Shown: positions 8,079 to 17,942 of the stretch, piece after piece
Layout of the letters: each line of letters starts with the position of its first letter
Numbering within the stretch: the first letter of the stretch is position 1
Assembly: GCA_035690425.1 (NCBI GenBank)
Contig: DASSKO010000205.1
Location: 1-60,827 of the forward strand
Reading direction: 5' to 3'
Length of the DNA: 60,827 nucleotides
DNA from: DASSKO01 sp035690425
GTDB taxonomy: Bacteria > Actinomycetota > Actinomycetes > Propionibacteriales > Nocardioidaceae
Position numbers and translations under genes: made by a program
The notes under the pieces: model-generated
Told to the model about the DNA's origin: nothing
The model's database searches: none
Seen by the model: the letters and a program-made list of their open reading frames with translations, nothing else

Positions 8079-9226
8079 GGTCGGCCGGCCAGCCAACGGT
8101 CGGCGTCGAGCGCGTAGACCCAGCGGCGGGCGGGCCACTCGGTCACCGTCCACAGCTGCCGCCGCGAGCGCCAGTAGGTGATGTCCTCCGGGCCGGCTGC
8201 GAGCACGCCCCCGTGCCGGGTCAACGCGCCCGGGCGGCCGGTCCACAGGTCGCCGCGCGTCGTCCGGCCCCGGCTGCAGGTGATCGCGTACCGGCCATGC
8301 ACCAGCACCGCGCCCTGCATCTGCTCGACCCCGTCGGTGCGCAGCTCCCGCGGCCGCGAATGGCCGTCGCGGCCGACTGCCAGCCGCCCGGTGCTGCGAG
8401 CCAGGGGGTACCGGGCCAGCCGGGTCGTCATCCCGCGGCGGCCGTACTCGCCGGCGACGAGGTGCGGCGCGTCCCCGGTGTCGTCGAGGGAGAGGAACGA
8501 GTAGCGAAGCTTCGGACAGCCTTCACCGCTCTGGCCTCGGTAGCCGGACGACTGCGGCAGCACGAACCCATAGCCGAAGGCGGTGAAGTGTCCGCCGCGC
8601 CGGCGCCCGATGCGCTGCCCGCTTCTAAGCCCGCCCCGGGGCGCGAACGGAAGCCAGCCCCGGAGCCAGTCACGGGGTTCCGCGGGTACGGCGAGCAGGT
8701 CGGCGAGCTCGAACACCCGGATGCCCTCGGCCGTGCCGGCGACGTACAGGCAGCCCCCGAACCAGACGATGCCGCCGGCGTGCACGTGCACCGGACGAAG
8801 GTCGACCCGTCCACTCGCCTCGTCGCGGAAGGGCTCGACGAGCAGCACGTGCCGGTACCGGGGCCGCTGTGGGTCGGTGTAGTCGACGAACGACAGCCGC
8901 ACGCCCTTGCCGGCACCCCGGCGGCGCAGCTTGGCGTACCAGCTGACGACCAGCAGCGACCGGCCGTCGAGCCCCCCGGTGTCGCTGGAGTCCGCCCAGC
9001 TGATGCCCTGCGGGTACCACTCGCGGTCGCGGCGGTCCCGCCGGGCGAAGGTGAAGCCCTCCACCGCGGCGTCGGCGGGCACCGCGACCGGCTCGGCCGC
9101 GGTGTCGAGCTGCCGCAGCAGCCCGGTCAGGCCGGCCCGAGGCAGGTCGCGGGCCAGCTCCTCGATGAGGTCGCGGGTGTCCGAGGTGGGTTCCAGCCGC
9201 ACGTCACCGAGGTGGGGAGGCGCCAT
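8063..9226 (-). CDS. Conserved actinobacterial protein of unknown function
   Basis: A 387-residue soluble protein with no signal peptide or membrane segment. I do not recognise a named domain. It is rich in Trp, Gly and Arg, with segments such as AGGIVWFGGCLYVAGTAEGI and a closing WTVTEWPARRWVYALDADRW. The recurring strand-like patterns suggest a beta-propeller-type fold, which is only an impression. The ATG at 9226 lies 15 bases after the sdhB stop in the same direction, so it may be the last gene of the sdh operon. Its 3' end overlaps the last 16 bases of the lipoprotein remnant on the other strand. Confidence 0.75.
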   Translation of the reverse strand: MAPPHLGDVRLEPTSDTRDLIEELARDLPRAGLTGLLRQLDTAAEPVAVPADAAVEGFTFARRDRRDREWYPQGISWADSSDTGGLDGRSLLVVSWYAKLRRRGAGKGVRLSFVDYTDPQRPRYRHVLLVEPFRDEASGRVDLRPVHVHAGGIVWFGGCLYVAGTAEGIRVFELADLLAVPAEPRDWLRGWLPFAPRGGLRSGQRIGRRRGGHFTAFGYGFVLPQSSGYRGQSGEGCPKLRYSFLSLDDTGDAPHLVAGEYGRRGMTTRLARYPLARSTGRLAVGRDGHSRPRELRTDGVEQMQGAVLVHGRYAITCSRGRTTRGDLWTGRPGALTRHGGVLAAGPEDITYWRSRRQLWTVTEWPARRWVYALDADRWLAGRPQRAE

Positions 9227-9227
9227 C

Positions 9228-9243
9228 AGAGTCGACCGACTCT
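9228..9243. other. Perfect inverted repeat at the sdhB stop codon
   Basis: AGAGTCG and CGACTCT are separated by two bases and fill the short gap between sdhB and the following gene, overlapping the sdhB stop codon. It could be a short RNA hairpin protecting the sdh message end, a weak terminator, or an operator. Confidence 0.4.
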
Positions 9244-10006
9244 AGGTCTCTTCGCGCTGGTCCCGGCGGAAGATCTTCGAGCCCAGCCACACCAGCGGGT
9301 CGTACTTGCGGTCGGCGACCCGCTCCTTCATCGGGATGATCGCGTTGTCGGTGATCTTGATGTTCTCCGGGCACACCTCGGTGCAGCACTTGGTGATGTT
9401 GCACATGCTGATGCCGGCGGTGTCCTGTGCGAGCTTGCGGCGATCGTTGGTATCGAGGGGGTGCATGTCGAGCTCGGCGTAGCGGAGGAAGAACCGCGGT
9501 CCGGCGAACGCCGGCTTGTTGTCGTCGTGGTCGCGGATGACATGGCAGACGTCCTGGCACAGGAAGCACTCGATGCACTTGCGGAACTCCTGGCCCCGCT
9601 CGACCTCCCGTTGCGACATCCGGCGCTTGCCGTCCGCGTCCGGGGGTGTCGGGGCGAAGGCGGGCACCTGCTTGGCCTTCTCGTAGTTGAAGGAGACGTC
9701 GGTCACCAGGTCGCGGACCACCGGGAACGTGCGTACGGGCGTGACCGTGATCGTCTCGGACTTGTCGAAGTCCGACAGCCGCGTCATGCACATCAGCCGC
9801 GGCCGGCCGTTGATCTCCGCCGAGCACGACCCGCACTTGCCCGCCTTGCAGTTCCAGCGCACCGCGAGGTCGCCGACCTGCGTTGCCTGCAGGCGGTGGA
9901 TGGCGTCGAGCACCACCTCGCCCTCCTCGACGGGTACGCCGAAGTCGACGAGCTCGCCGCCGTTGCGGTCGCCGCGCCATACCCGCAGCGAAAGGTCGTA
10001 TCCCAT
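9242..10006 (-). CDS. sdhB: Succinate dehydrogenase iron-sulfur subunit (Sdh1-type)
   Basis: A 254-residue protein that passes electrons from the flavoprotein to the quinone site. The plant-type [2Fe-2S] motif is C53, C58, C61 and C73 (CKAGKCGSC...C). CIECFLCQDVC and the later C...CCTEVCP carry the [4Fe-4S] and [3Fe-4S] clusters. The ATG at 10006 shares one base with the sdhA stop (TGATG); a GTG one codon earlier is an alternative. Size and gene order (membrane protein, sdhA, sdhB) match the mycobacterial Sdh1 enzyme rather than the four-subunit Sdh2 type. Confidence 0.93.
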   Translation of the reverse strand: MGYDLSLRVWRGDRNGGELVDFGVPVEEGEVVLDAIHRLQATQVGDLAVRWNCKAGKCGSCSAEINGRPRLMCMTRLSDFDKSETITVTPVRTFPVVRDLVTDVSFNYEKAKQVPAFAPTPPDADGKRRMSQREVERGQEFRKCIECFLCQDVCHVIRDHDDNKPAFAGPRFFLRYAELDMHPLDTNDRRKLAQDTAGISMCNITKCCTEVCPENIKITDNAIIPMKERVADRKYDPLVWLGSKIFRRDQREET

Positions 10007-11844
10007 CACTTCACCTCGAACAGTCGGCGTAGCTCCTCAGGCATGACCGGCAGCGGCTGCTGGGTGAGCGTGACCTCGCCGTCGGCCTCGGTGAGCACGA
10101 CGTTCTTGCCGCCCCACGTGTCGTCGGACATCGGGAAGTCGTCACGGGTGTGGCCGCCGCGGGACTCCTCGCGCGTCAGCGCCGCCCGGGCGATGCACTC
10201 CGACACCAGCAGCATGTTCGACAGGTCGAGGGCGAGGTGCCAGCCAGGGTTGTACTGCCGGTGCCCCTCGACGGTGAGATGCCGGGCACGCTCACGCAGC
10301 GCCTTGAGCTCCTCCAGCGACTCGGTGAGCTCCTCGCGCTTGCGGATGATGCCGACGAGCTGCTGCATGACCTCCTGGAGGTCGTGCTGGATGGTGTAGG
10401 GATTCTCCCCGCCCTCGACGGAGAACGGTGCCAGTGCGGCGTCGGCCGCGGCCTCCACCGCCCCGGCAGCCACGCGCGGACGCCGGGTGGCCGGCAGCCG
10501 CCGGGCGTAGTAGGCCGAGTTGAGCCCGGCACGACGACCGAACACCAGCAGGTCGGACAGCGAGTTGCCGCCGAGCCGGTTGGAGCCGTGCATGCCGCCG
10601 GCCACCTCTCCCGCGGCGTACAGGCCGGGCACGATCGACGCACCCGTGTCGGCATCGACCTCCACGCCCCCCATCACGTAGTGGCAGGTCGGTCCGATCT
10701 CCATCGCCTCGGCCGTGATGTCGACGTCGGCCAGCTCCTTGAACTGGTGGTACATCGACGGGAGCCGGCGACGGATGAACTCGGTGCTGCGGCGGGAGGC
10801 GATGTCGAGGAAGACACCGCCGTGCGGGGACCCCCGGCCGGCCTTGATCTCGGAGTTGATCGCGCGGGCCACCTCGTCGCGGGGCAGCAGCTCGGGTGGA
10901 CGGCGGTTGCTCTTCTTGTCGTCGTACCAGCGGTCGGCCTCGTCCTCGGTGTCGGCGGTCTCGGCCTTGAAGAACTCGGGGATGTAGTCGAACATGAAGC
11001 GCCGACCCTCGGAGTTCTTCAGCACGCCCCCGTCACCGCGCACCGACTCGGTGACCAGGATTCCCTTCACCGACGGCGGCCAGATCATGCCGGTGGGATG
11101 GAACTGCACGAACTCCATGTTGATCAGCGAGGCGCCGGCACGCATGGCGAGCGCGTGACCGTCACCGGTGTACTCCCAGGAGTTGGACGTGACCTGATAG
11201 CTCTTCCCGATACCGCCGGTGGCCAGCACCACCGTGGGTGTCTCGAAGACCAGGAACCGGCCGCTCTCCCGCCAGTACCCGAACGCGCCGCTGACCCGAT
11301 CGCCGTCCTTGAAGATGTCGGTGACCGTGCACTCCATGTAGACGTCGATGCCCAGCGCCACCACGTGCTGCTGCAGAGTGCGGATCATCTCCAGCCCGGT
11401 GCGGTCGCCGACGTGGGCGAGACGGGCGAAGCGGTGTCCGCCGAAGTCGCGCTGCGAGATCAGCCCGTCGCCGGTGCGGTCGAACAGCGCCCCCCAGCCC
11501 TCCAGCTCCAGCACCCGGTCGGGTGCCTCCTGTGCGTGCAGCTGCGCCATCCGCCAGTTGTTGAGCATCTTGCCGCCGCGCATCGTGTCGCGGAAGTGCA
11601 CCTGCCAGCTGTCGTCGGGGTACAGGTTGCCCATCGCAGCGGCGATCCCGCCCTCGGCCATCACGGTGTGGGCCTTGCCGAGCAGCGACTTGCACACGAT
11701 CGCCGTACGCGCGCCGGCGTCGTGGGCCGCGATCGCGGCGCGCAGTCCCGCACCACCGGCGCCGATGACGACGACGTCGTAGGCGTGGCTCTCGAAGCGC
11801 TGCTGGGACGACTGCGCGTGTCCGTGGGTGCTGGCGTCGGTCAT
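10006..11844 (-). CDS. sdhA: Succinate dehydrogenase flavoprotein subunit (Sdh1-type)
   Basis: A 612-residue flavoprotein that oxidises succinate to fumarate. The FAD-binding motif VVIGAGGAGLRAA lies at residues 25-37, and the His of KAHTVMAEGG (H59) is the expected site of covalent FAD. QFHPTGM and HGSNRLGGNSLSDLLVFGRR are the substrate- and FAD-site signatures of the succinate dehydrogenase/fumarate reductase family. It begins three bases after the end of the membrane-subunit gene and shares its stop with the sdhB start. The chemistry also fits a fumarate reductase; direction is inferred from the Sdh1-like operon. Confidence 0.94.
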   Translation of the reverse strand: MTDASTHGHAQSSQQRFESHAYDVVVIGAGGAGLRAAIAAHDAGARTAIVCKSLLGKAHTVMAEGGIAAAMGNLYPDDSWQVHFRDTMRGGKMLNNWRMAQLHAQEAPDRVLELEGWGALFDRTGDGLISQRDFGGHRFARLAHVGDRTGLEMIRTLQQHVVALGIDVYMECTVTDIFKDGDRVSGAFGYWRESGRFLVFETPTVVLATGGIGKSYQVTSNSWEYTGDGHALAMRAGASLINMEFVQFHPTGMIWPPSVKGILVTESVRGDGGVLKNSEGRRFMFDYIPEFFKAETADTEDEADRWYDDKKSNRRPPELLPRDEVARAINSEIKAGRGSPHGGVFLDIASRRSTEFIRRRLPSMYHQFKELADVDITAEAMEIGPTCHYVMGGVEVDADTGASIVPGLYAAGEVAGGMHGSNRLGGNSLSDLLVFGRRAGLNSAYYARRLPATRRPRVAAGAVEAAADAALAPFSVEGGENPYTIQHDLQEVMQQLVGIIRKREELTESLEELKALRERARHLTVEGHRQYNPGWHLALDLSNMLLVSECIARAALTREESRGGHTRDDFPMSDDTWGGKNVVLTEADGEVTLTQQPLPVMPEELRRLFEVK

Positions 11845-11847
11845 GGC

Positions 11848-12636
11848 CTAGAAGAACCTCACATCTTCGATGGTGCCGGTGGCGATCAGGAAGACGTACA
11901 GATCGGCGATCCAGATGGAGAACAGCGACCACCAGGCCCAGCGCGCGTGCGAGCCGTTGAGCCTGGAGACCACAGCCCACAGCCGGTAACGGATGGGATG
12001 CTTGGAGAAGTGCCGCAGCCGGCCGCCGACGATGTGCCGGCAGGAGTGACAGCTCAGCGTGTAGAGCCAGATCAGCGCGGCGTTGGCGAGCAGGATCAGG
12101 GTGCCGAGACCCATGTGGCCCCACTCGCCCTCGGCGTTGCGGAACCCGAGGATCGCGTCGAAGGTCAAGATGACGCCGAATACCATCGCGGCGTACCAGA
12201 ACCAACGGTGCACGTTCTGCAGAATCAGCGGCAGCCGGCTCTCGCCGGTGTAGTTCTTGTGCGGCTCGGCCACGGCGCAGGCCGGCGGCGACAGCCAGAA
12301 TGACCGGTAGTAGGCCTTGCGGTAGTAGTAGCAGGTCATCCGGAAGCCCAGCGGGAAGATCAGGATCACCAGCGCCGGTGAGAACGACCACCAGGTGATC
12401 GGGGTGCCGAAGTCATTCGAGCCCTCGACGCAGCCGGAGGTGAGGCAGGGGGAGTAGAACGGCGAGAGATAGGGCTCGGCGTAGTAGTACTGGCCTTGGA
12501 AGGCGCGCCAGGTGGCGTAGACGACGAACCCGAGGAACACCGCGAAGGTCACGCCCGGGTAGAGCCACCACCGGTCCTTGCGCAGGGTCTGCTGTGGGAT
12601 CCGCGCCCGCCCGCCGCTGGCGAGCCCGGTCGACAT
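11848..12636 (-). CDS. Succinate dehydrogenase membrane anchor (Sdh1-type cytochrome b subunit)
   Basis: A 262-residue protein with five membrane helices, including LYPGVTFAVFLGFVVYATW, ALVILIFPLGFRM and LGTLILLANAALIWLYTL. His residues positioned in or near helices (NVHRWFWYAAM and LSCHSCRHIVGG) are candidate haem ligands. A single larger anchor is the Sdh1 arrangement. A longer frame from 13002 exists, but the upstream part reads as an Arg-rich shadow; the ATG at 12636 overlaps the stop of the preceding small gene by one base and gives a clean N-terminus. Confidence 0.88.
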   Translation of the reverse strand: MSTGLASGGRARIPQQTLRKDRWWLYPGVTFAVFLGFVVYATWRAFQGQYYYAEPYLSPFYSPCLTSGCVEGSNDFGTPITWWSFSPALVILIFPLGFRMTCYYYRKAYYRSFWLSPPACAVAEPHKNYTGESRLPLILQNVHRWFWYAAMVFGVILTFDAILGFRNAEGEWGHMGLGTLILLANAALIWLYTLSCHSCRHIVGGRLRHFSKHPIRYRLWAVVSRLNGSHARWAWWSLFSIWIADLYVFLIATGTIEDVRFF

Positions 12637-12920
12637 CAAGGTGCGCGCCGATCCGGGGCACCGAAGCCCTCCTGCTCGGCGTCGGACCACATCGAGGCGT
12701 CGTAGTCCTCGTCGGGGATCTCGACGAGCTCCTGGAGCGGGGGCGCGGAGCGGTGGCCTGGGCGGGGCTCGCCCAGCTCGGCGAGGTCGGCGTCGAAGCG
12801 CTGCACGTCGGAGACCAGTCGCCGCACGCCGAGCGTGTCGCCGTACTCGTGACGCAGCCGCTCCACCGCCTGCTGCAGCGACGACGCGGCCCGACGTACT
12901 CCGTCCGCGCTCCCACCCAT
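12636..12920 (-). CDS. Small conserved protein at the head of the sdh operon
   Basis: A 94-residue, mostly helical, charged protein (SSLQQAVERLRHEYGDTLGV, RRLVSDVQRFDADLAELG) with an acidic tail. No enzyme motif is seen. A protein of similar size and unknown function precedes the Sdh1 genes in mycobacteria, which supports a real gene. It is coupled to the anchor gene by TGATG. Start ATG at 12920 was chosen over 13028 because the extra residues are Arg-rich and atypical. A role in assembly or regulation of the complex is possible but not shown. Confidence 0.8.
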   Translation of the reverse strand: MGGSADGVRRAASSLQQAVERLRHEYGDTLGVRRLVSDVQRFDADLAELGEPRPGHRSAPPLQELVEIPDEDYDASMWSDAEQEGFGAPDRRAP

Positions 12921-13076
12921 GTGGCCTCCCGTGTGACCTCGATCGCCGTGACGTGCCGAGTCTGTCGCTAACTCCTCGGATGCGAAAGAGCCGGTAGCCC
13001 ATCTCACAGCACGGGTACGGCGTCGCACGCGCCGGGGTGGTCAGCGCTGCTGACGATTGTGCCAGGGTATTCGGCT

Positions 13077-14216
<1,140 letters not shown>

Positions 14217-14273
14217 GCATAGGTGCGCGGCGGTGCAGTGAAGACGACGTCGAGAGCCGGTTAGGCTGACGGC

Positions 14274-15191
14274 ATGGCTCCCCCTGCGCGACGGTTGCTG
14301 CTGGTCCACGCCCACCCCGACGACGAGACCATCAACAACGGCGCCACGATGGCGAAGTACGTCGACGAAGGGGTCGGTGTGACCCTGGTCACCTGCACGC
14401 TCGGCGAAGAGGGCGAAGTGCTCGTCCCCGAGCTCGAGCACCTCGGCGCGGACCGCGACGACGCGTTGGGTGAGCACCGCATCGGCGAGCTGGCCGCGGC
14501 GATGAAGGAGCTCGGCGTCAGCGACCACCGATTCCTCGGTGGCGCCGGCCGCTACCGCGACTCCGCCATGGTCTACGACGAGCACGGATCGGCCACCGCG
14601 CCGCCGGCGGTCAAGGAGGGCACCTTCTGGCGTGCCGACCTGCGGGACGCCGCGAACCACCTCGTCGAGGTCATCCGCGACGTGCGGCCGCAGGTGCTGG
14701 TGACCTACGACGACTTCGGCGGGTACGGCCACCCGGACCACGTGCAGGCGCACCGGGTCGCGATGTACGCCTCCCAGCTCGCCGCGGTCGCCTCCTACCG
14801 GCCCGACCTCGGTGCCGCGTGGCGGATCGCCAAGATCTACTGGACGGCGATGTCGGAGCGAGTGATGCGCGAGGGGCTGCGGCGCCTGCGGGCCGCCGGC
14901 GACTCCACGACCTTCGAGGGTATGGACCCCGACGGACCGATGCCGCCGTTCGTGACACCCGACGACCAGCTGACGGCACGGATCAGCGCCGAGCCGTACG
15001 TCGAGCAGAAGCTCGCCGCGATGCGTGCGCATGCCACCCAGATCACGGTGGACGGCCCGTTCTTCGCACTGTCCAACAACCTCGGCAACCAGGTGTGGGC
15101 CAACGAGTACTACCGCCTGGTCGTCGGCGAGCCAGGCCGCCGCGACCCCGACAGCGGGCTCGAGAGCGACCTGTTCGCCGGGTTGGGCTGA
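14274..15191 (+). CDS. mshB: N-acetyl-1-D-myo-inositol-2-amino-2-deoxy-alpha-D-glucopyranoside deacetylase
   Basis: A 305-residue zinc deacetylase of the LmbE/PIG-L family and the second step of mycothiol synthesis. The zinc motif AHPDDE is at residues 14-19, and the second metal site GYGHPDHVQAH lies near residue 150. Length and the C-terminal part (DGPFFALSNNLGNQVWANEY YR) match MshB rather than Mca, the related mycothiol conjugate amidase. It is followed closely by a small membrane protein gene, a frequent neighbour of mshB in actinobacteria. Mycothiol is an actinobacterial thiol, which supports the taxonomic placement. Confidence 0.93.
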   Translation: MAPPARRLLLVHAHPDDETINNGATMAKYVDEGVGVTLVTCTLGEEGEVLVPELEHLGADRDDALGEHRIGELAAAMKELGVSDHRFLGGAGRYRDSAMVYDEHGSATAPPAVKEGTFWRADLRDAANHLVEVIRDVRPQVLVTYDDFGGYGHPDHVQAHRVAMYASQLAAVASYRPDLGAAWRIAKIYWTAMSERVMREGLRRLRAAGDSTTFEGMDPDGPMPPFVTPDDQLTARISAEPYVEQKLAAMRAHATQITVDGPFFALSNNLGNQVWANEYYRLVVGEPGRRDPDSGLESDLFAGLG

Positions 15192-15195
15192 GCGG

Positions 15196-15546
15196 TTGCG
15201 GCTGGTCACTGGAGCAGGTGGCGCGTTGCTCGGTGTCCTTGTCGCGGTCGCCGCCGTGCCGGCACATCGGCAGGCGTCCTCGATCGATGGCGTGCTGGTG
15301 CCCTGGGGGCTCGCGCTCGCCCTGGCGACTGCGTTCGGGTGCGGTCTTGCCCTACGCGGCGCCGGCTCGGCGACGGCCGGGTTCGCGCTCGGCTGGAGCC
15401 TGCTGCTGCTCACGCTGATGCTGGGCGGGCCCGGTGGCGACTTCGTCTACGTCGACGACGTACGCGGCTGGGGTCTGCTGGCAGGCGGCGTCGCGGTCGG
15501 TGCGCTGCTGCTCGCGATGCACCTGAGCTCGAGGCCGACCCGATGA
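15196..15546 (+). CDS. Small four-helix membrane protein (DUF6113-like)
   Basis: About 116 residues, almost wholly hydrophobic, with four helices including GALLGVLVAVAAVPAH, VPWGLALALATAFGCGLAL and LLAGGVAVGALLLAMHL. A small protein of this kind commonly follows mshB in actinobacteria (DUF6113). The start is uncertain: TTG at 15196, four bases after the mshB stop, is used here. The stop overlaps the next ATG by four bases (ATGA), so it is coupled to the flavin reductase gene. Function unknown. Confidence 0.65.
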   Translation: MRLVTGAGGALLGVLVAVAAVPAHRQASSIDGVLVPWGLALALATAFGCGLALRGAGSATAGFALGWSLLLLTLMLGGPGGDFVYVDDVRGWGLLAGGVAVGALLLAMHLSSRPTR

Positions 15547-16058
15547 ACGTGCCCCGGCCGGATGACTTCCGCGGCGCGATGAGCCGCTTCGCCAGCGGAG
15601 TCACGGTCGCGTGCGCGGTGCTGGACGACGTCGACCACGCGATGACGGCGAGCGCGTTCACCTCGGTCTCCCTCGACCCGCCGCTGGTGCTGGTCTGCGT
15701 CGACAAGTCGGCCCGGTTCCACCAGGCCATCGCGCTCACCCGCACCTGGGCGGTCTCGGTGCTGGCCTGCTCCCAGGCCCAGGCCGCGAAGTGGCTGGCT
15801 CTGCGCGGCCGGCCGCTGCCGGGCCAGCTCGACGGGGTGCCGCACCGCCGCGGTGTCCACAGTGGCGCGGCGCTGCTCGACGGTGCCCTGTGCTGGCTGG
15901 AGTGCCGGACCTGGGAGATCTACGACGGCGGCGACCACTCCATCGTCGTCGGCCAGGTGCTCGGCCTGGAGCTCGGCAGCGACGAGGACCCGCTGGTCTA
16001 TTTCCGGGGGGAGATGCCTGCGCGGTTCGGTGGGGGCCCCGGCACCTCCCTACAATGA
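15543..16058 (+). CDS. Flavin reductase-like protein (FMN-binding split barrel)
   Basis: A 171-residue protein of the HpaC/flavin reductase family, which reduces FMN or FAD with NAD(P)H for a partner monooxygenase. It shows the typical N-terminus FRGAMSRFASGVTVACAV, the flavin-binding run MTASAFTSVSLDPPLVLVCV and a C-terminal GDHSIVVGQVLGLEL. No partner oxygenase is adjacent. It begins inside the stop of the preceding membrane protein gene (ATGA), so it is part of the mshB operon by position. Confidence 0.9.
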   Translation: MNVPRPDDFRGAMSRFASGVTVACAVLDDVDHAMTASAFTSVSLDPPLVLVCVDKSARFHQAIALTRTWAVSVLACSQAQAAKWLALRGRPLPGQLDGVPHRRGVHSGAALLDGALCWLECRTWEIYDGGDHSIVVGQVLGLELGSDEDPLVYFRGEMPARFGGGPGTSLQ

Positions 16059-16130
16059 AGCGCTGCTAACGCGGTCGAGGTTTCATCGTCGGCGCTCCCT
16101 CCGTGGGGCGCGGCGCCCGAGATGTGAGGA

Positions 16131-17930
16131 GTGACGCAGCCGGTGATCTTCGGCCGTGGTGAGAAGCCTGCCCACGACTCGTCCACCGCAGGTGGGAGTG
16201 GCAGACGATCCGGTGGCAGGCGGCTCGTCGTGGTCTCTCTCGCTGTCGTGGTCCCGGTGCTGGCGGCGGTGTACCTCGCGGGCTACTTCCTCACCAGCGA
16301 CCGCGTGCCGCGCAGCACCGAGGTGGCCGGGGTCGACATCGGCGGCCTGAGCCCGTCCGCCGCACAGAGCAAGCTCGCCGACGAGCTCGGTCCCCGCGTC
16401 CAGCGGCCCGTGACGCTGGTGGCCGGCGAGTCGGGGACGCAGCACCAGCTCGACCCGGCCGGGGCCGGGCTGAGCCTGGACGCCGAGGCCACGGTCGACG
16501 ACGCCGGCGGCGGCCGCCGCCTCAACCCAGTGCGGATGTGGCGGGCGCTGACCGGCGACCAGCAGGTCGAGCCCGTCCTCGACGTGGACTCCACCGCGCT
16601 GCGCGCCGCGCTGACCGACGTTGCCGCCGACGTCGACCGGGATCCGGTCGAGGGCAGCATCAACTTCGCCGACGCCGAGCCTCGAGCGACGTACCCGGAG
16701 ACGGGCCTGGAGGTCGACGTCGACGCGGCCGCCGCGGCGGTCCAGGCCGCGGTGCTGTCGGAGGACCGCGCGGTCGAGCTCCCGGTCGACCCCGTGCACG
16801 CCCAGGTGCGGCCCGCCGACGTCGACGCGGCGATGGCGGACTTCGCCGAGCCGGCCATGTCGGCGCCCGTCACGGTGCGGGTGTCCGGTCAGGAGGCGAC
16901 GCTGAGACCGCGCGTCTACGCGCCGGCGCTGTCGATGCGGGTGACGGACGGGTCGCTGCGTCCCACGATCGACGAGAAGCTGCTGCGCGAGCGGGCCCGC
17001 AAACCACTGCGGACGCTGGCCGCGCCGGCGCGGAACGCGACCGTGCGGCTGCGGGCGGGCAAGCCGACCGTCGTGGACGGGCAGCCGGGCACCCGGGTCG
17101 ACACCGCGAAGCTGGCCGAGGCGCTGCTCCCGGTGCTCACCGCCACCGGCGACGACCGGGTCGTCGAGCTGGCGTCCGAGCCGGTGCGGCCGAGGTTCAC
17201 CACCAAGGAGGCGCGGGCCCTCGGCATCAAGGAGGTCGTCAGCTCGTTCACGACGTACTTCCCGCACTCGGAGTCGAACTACCGCAACATCAACCTCGGC
17301 CGGGCGGCGGAGAAGATCAACGGCACCGTGCTCAAGCCCGACGACGTCTTCAGCCTCAACGGCATCGTGGGGGAGCGCACCGCGGAGAACGGCTTCACGA
17401 CGGGTTTCATCATCAGCGACGGTGCGCTGGTCGAGGACTACGGCGGCGGGGTGTCGCAGGTCGCGACCACCGTCTACAACGCCGCGTTCTTCGCCGGGCT
17501 GGAGGACGTCGAGCACCGGCCGCACAGCTTCTACATCGACCGCTACCCGATGGGCCGGGAGGCCACGGTCTACTGGGGAGCGCTGGACCTGAGATTCGGC
17601 AACAACACCCCCTACGGCGTCCTCGTGCAGTCCTGGATCGAGCCGGCGACCCCCAGCTCGGAGGGCGAGATGCACGTGCGGATGTGGAGCACGCAGTACT
17701 GGGACAAGGTCGGGGCGGGCCGGTCGGACCAGCACAACTTCACCGAGCCGCAGGTGCGCTACAACACCAGCGAGGACTGCTACCCGATGAGCGGTCACCG
17801 CGGTTTCGACGTCGACGTCTTCCGCTACCTCCACCGCGGCGGTGAGCGGGTCGACAGCCAGAAGTGGGCGGTCACCTACAACCCGGCACCGACGGTGGTC
17901 TGCGGCCCGCCACCCGGCGACGAGCAGTAG
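16131..17930 (+). CDS. VanW family protein with N-terminal membrane anchor and PG-binding-like repeats
   Basis: A 599-residue membrane-anchored protein. One helix (LVVVSLAVVVPVLAAVYLAG) at residues 32-51 follows a short cytoplasmic tail. Residues 60-350 hold two repeated peptidoglycan-binding-4-like domains (AGVDIGGLSPSAAQSKLADE marks the first). Residues 355-530 are the VanW domain (FTTYFPHSESNYRNINLGRA, DYGGGVSQVATTVYNAAFFA, HRPHSFYIDRYPMGREATVYW). VanW domains occur in vancomycin-resistance and wall-related proteins, but the activity is not settled. The GTG at 16131 has a close GAGGA. It is a single gene, probably acting at the wall. Confidence 0.9.
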   Translation: MTQPVIFGRGEKPAHDSSTAGGSGRRSGGRRLVVVSLAVVVPVLAAVYLAGYFLTSDRVPRSTEVAGVDIGGLSPSAAQSKLADELGPRVQRPVTLVAGESGTQHQLDPAGAGLSLDAEATVDDAGGGRRLNPVRMWRALTGDQQVEPVLDVDSTALRAALTDVAADVDRDPVEGSINFADAEPRATYPETGLEVDVDAAAAAVQAAVLSEDRAVELPVDPVHAQVRPADVDAAMADFAEPAMSAPVTVRVSGQEATLRPRVYAPALSMRVTDGSLRPTIDEKLLRERARKPLRTLAAPARNATVRLRAGKPTVVDGQPGTRVDTAKLAEALLPVLTATGDDRVVELASEPVRPRFTTKEARALGIKEVVSSFTTYFPHSESNYRNINLGRAAEKINGTVLKPDDVFSLNGIVGERTAENGFTTGFIISDGALVEDYGGGVSQVATTVYNAAFFAGLEDVEHRPHSFYIDRYPMGREATVYWGALDLRFGNNTPYGVLVQSWIEPATPSSEGEMHVRMWSTQYWDKVGAGRSDQHNFTEPQVRYNTSEDCYPMSGHRGFDVDVFRYLHRGGERVDSQKWAVTYNPAPTVVCGPPPGDEQ

Positions 17931-17942
17931 CCCGGCGCCCCG

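Noticed and set aside
7439..10399. Very long rightward open frame (986 codons)
   Set aside because: It runs antisense to the sigma factor, sdhB and the unknown protein. Codon use is shadow-like (Arg, Gly, Ala runs). Only its short part with the lipobox is meaningful.
10150..12303. Rightward 717-codon frame across the sdh genes
   Set aside because: Antisense to sdhA and the anchor, both clear by motifs.
16083..17834. Leftward 583-codon frame over the VanW gene
   Set aside because: Shadow of the VanW protein in GC-rich DNA; low-complexity residues.
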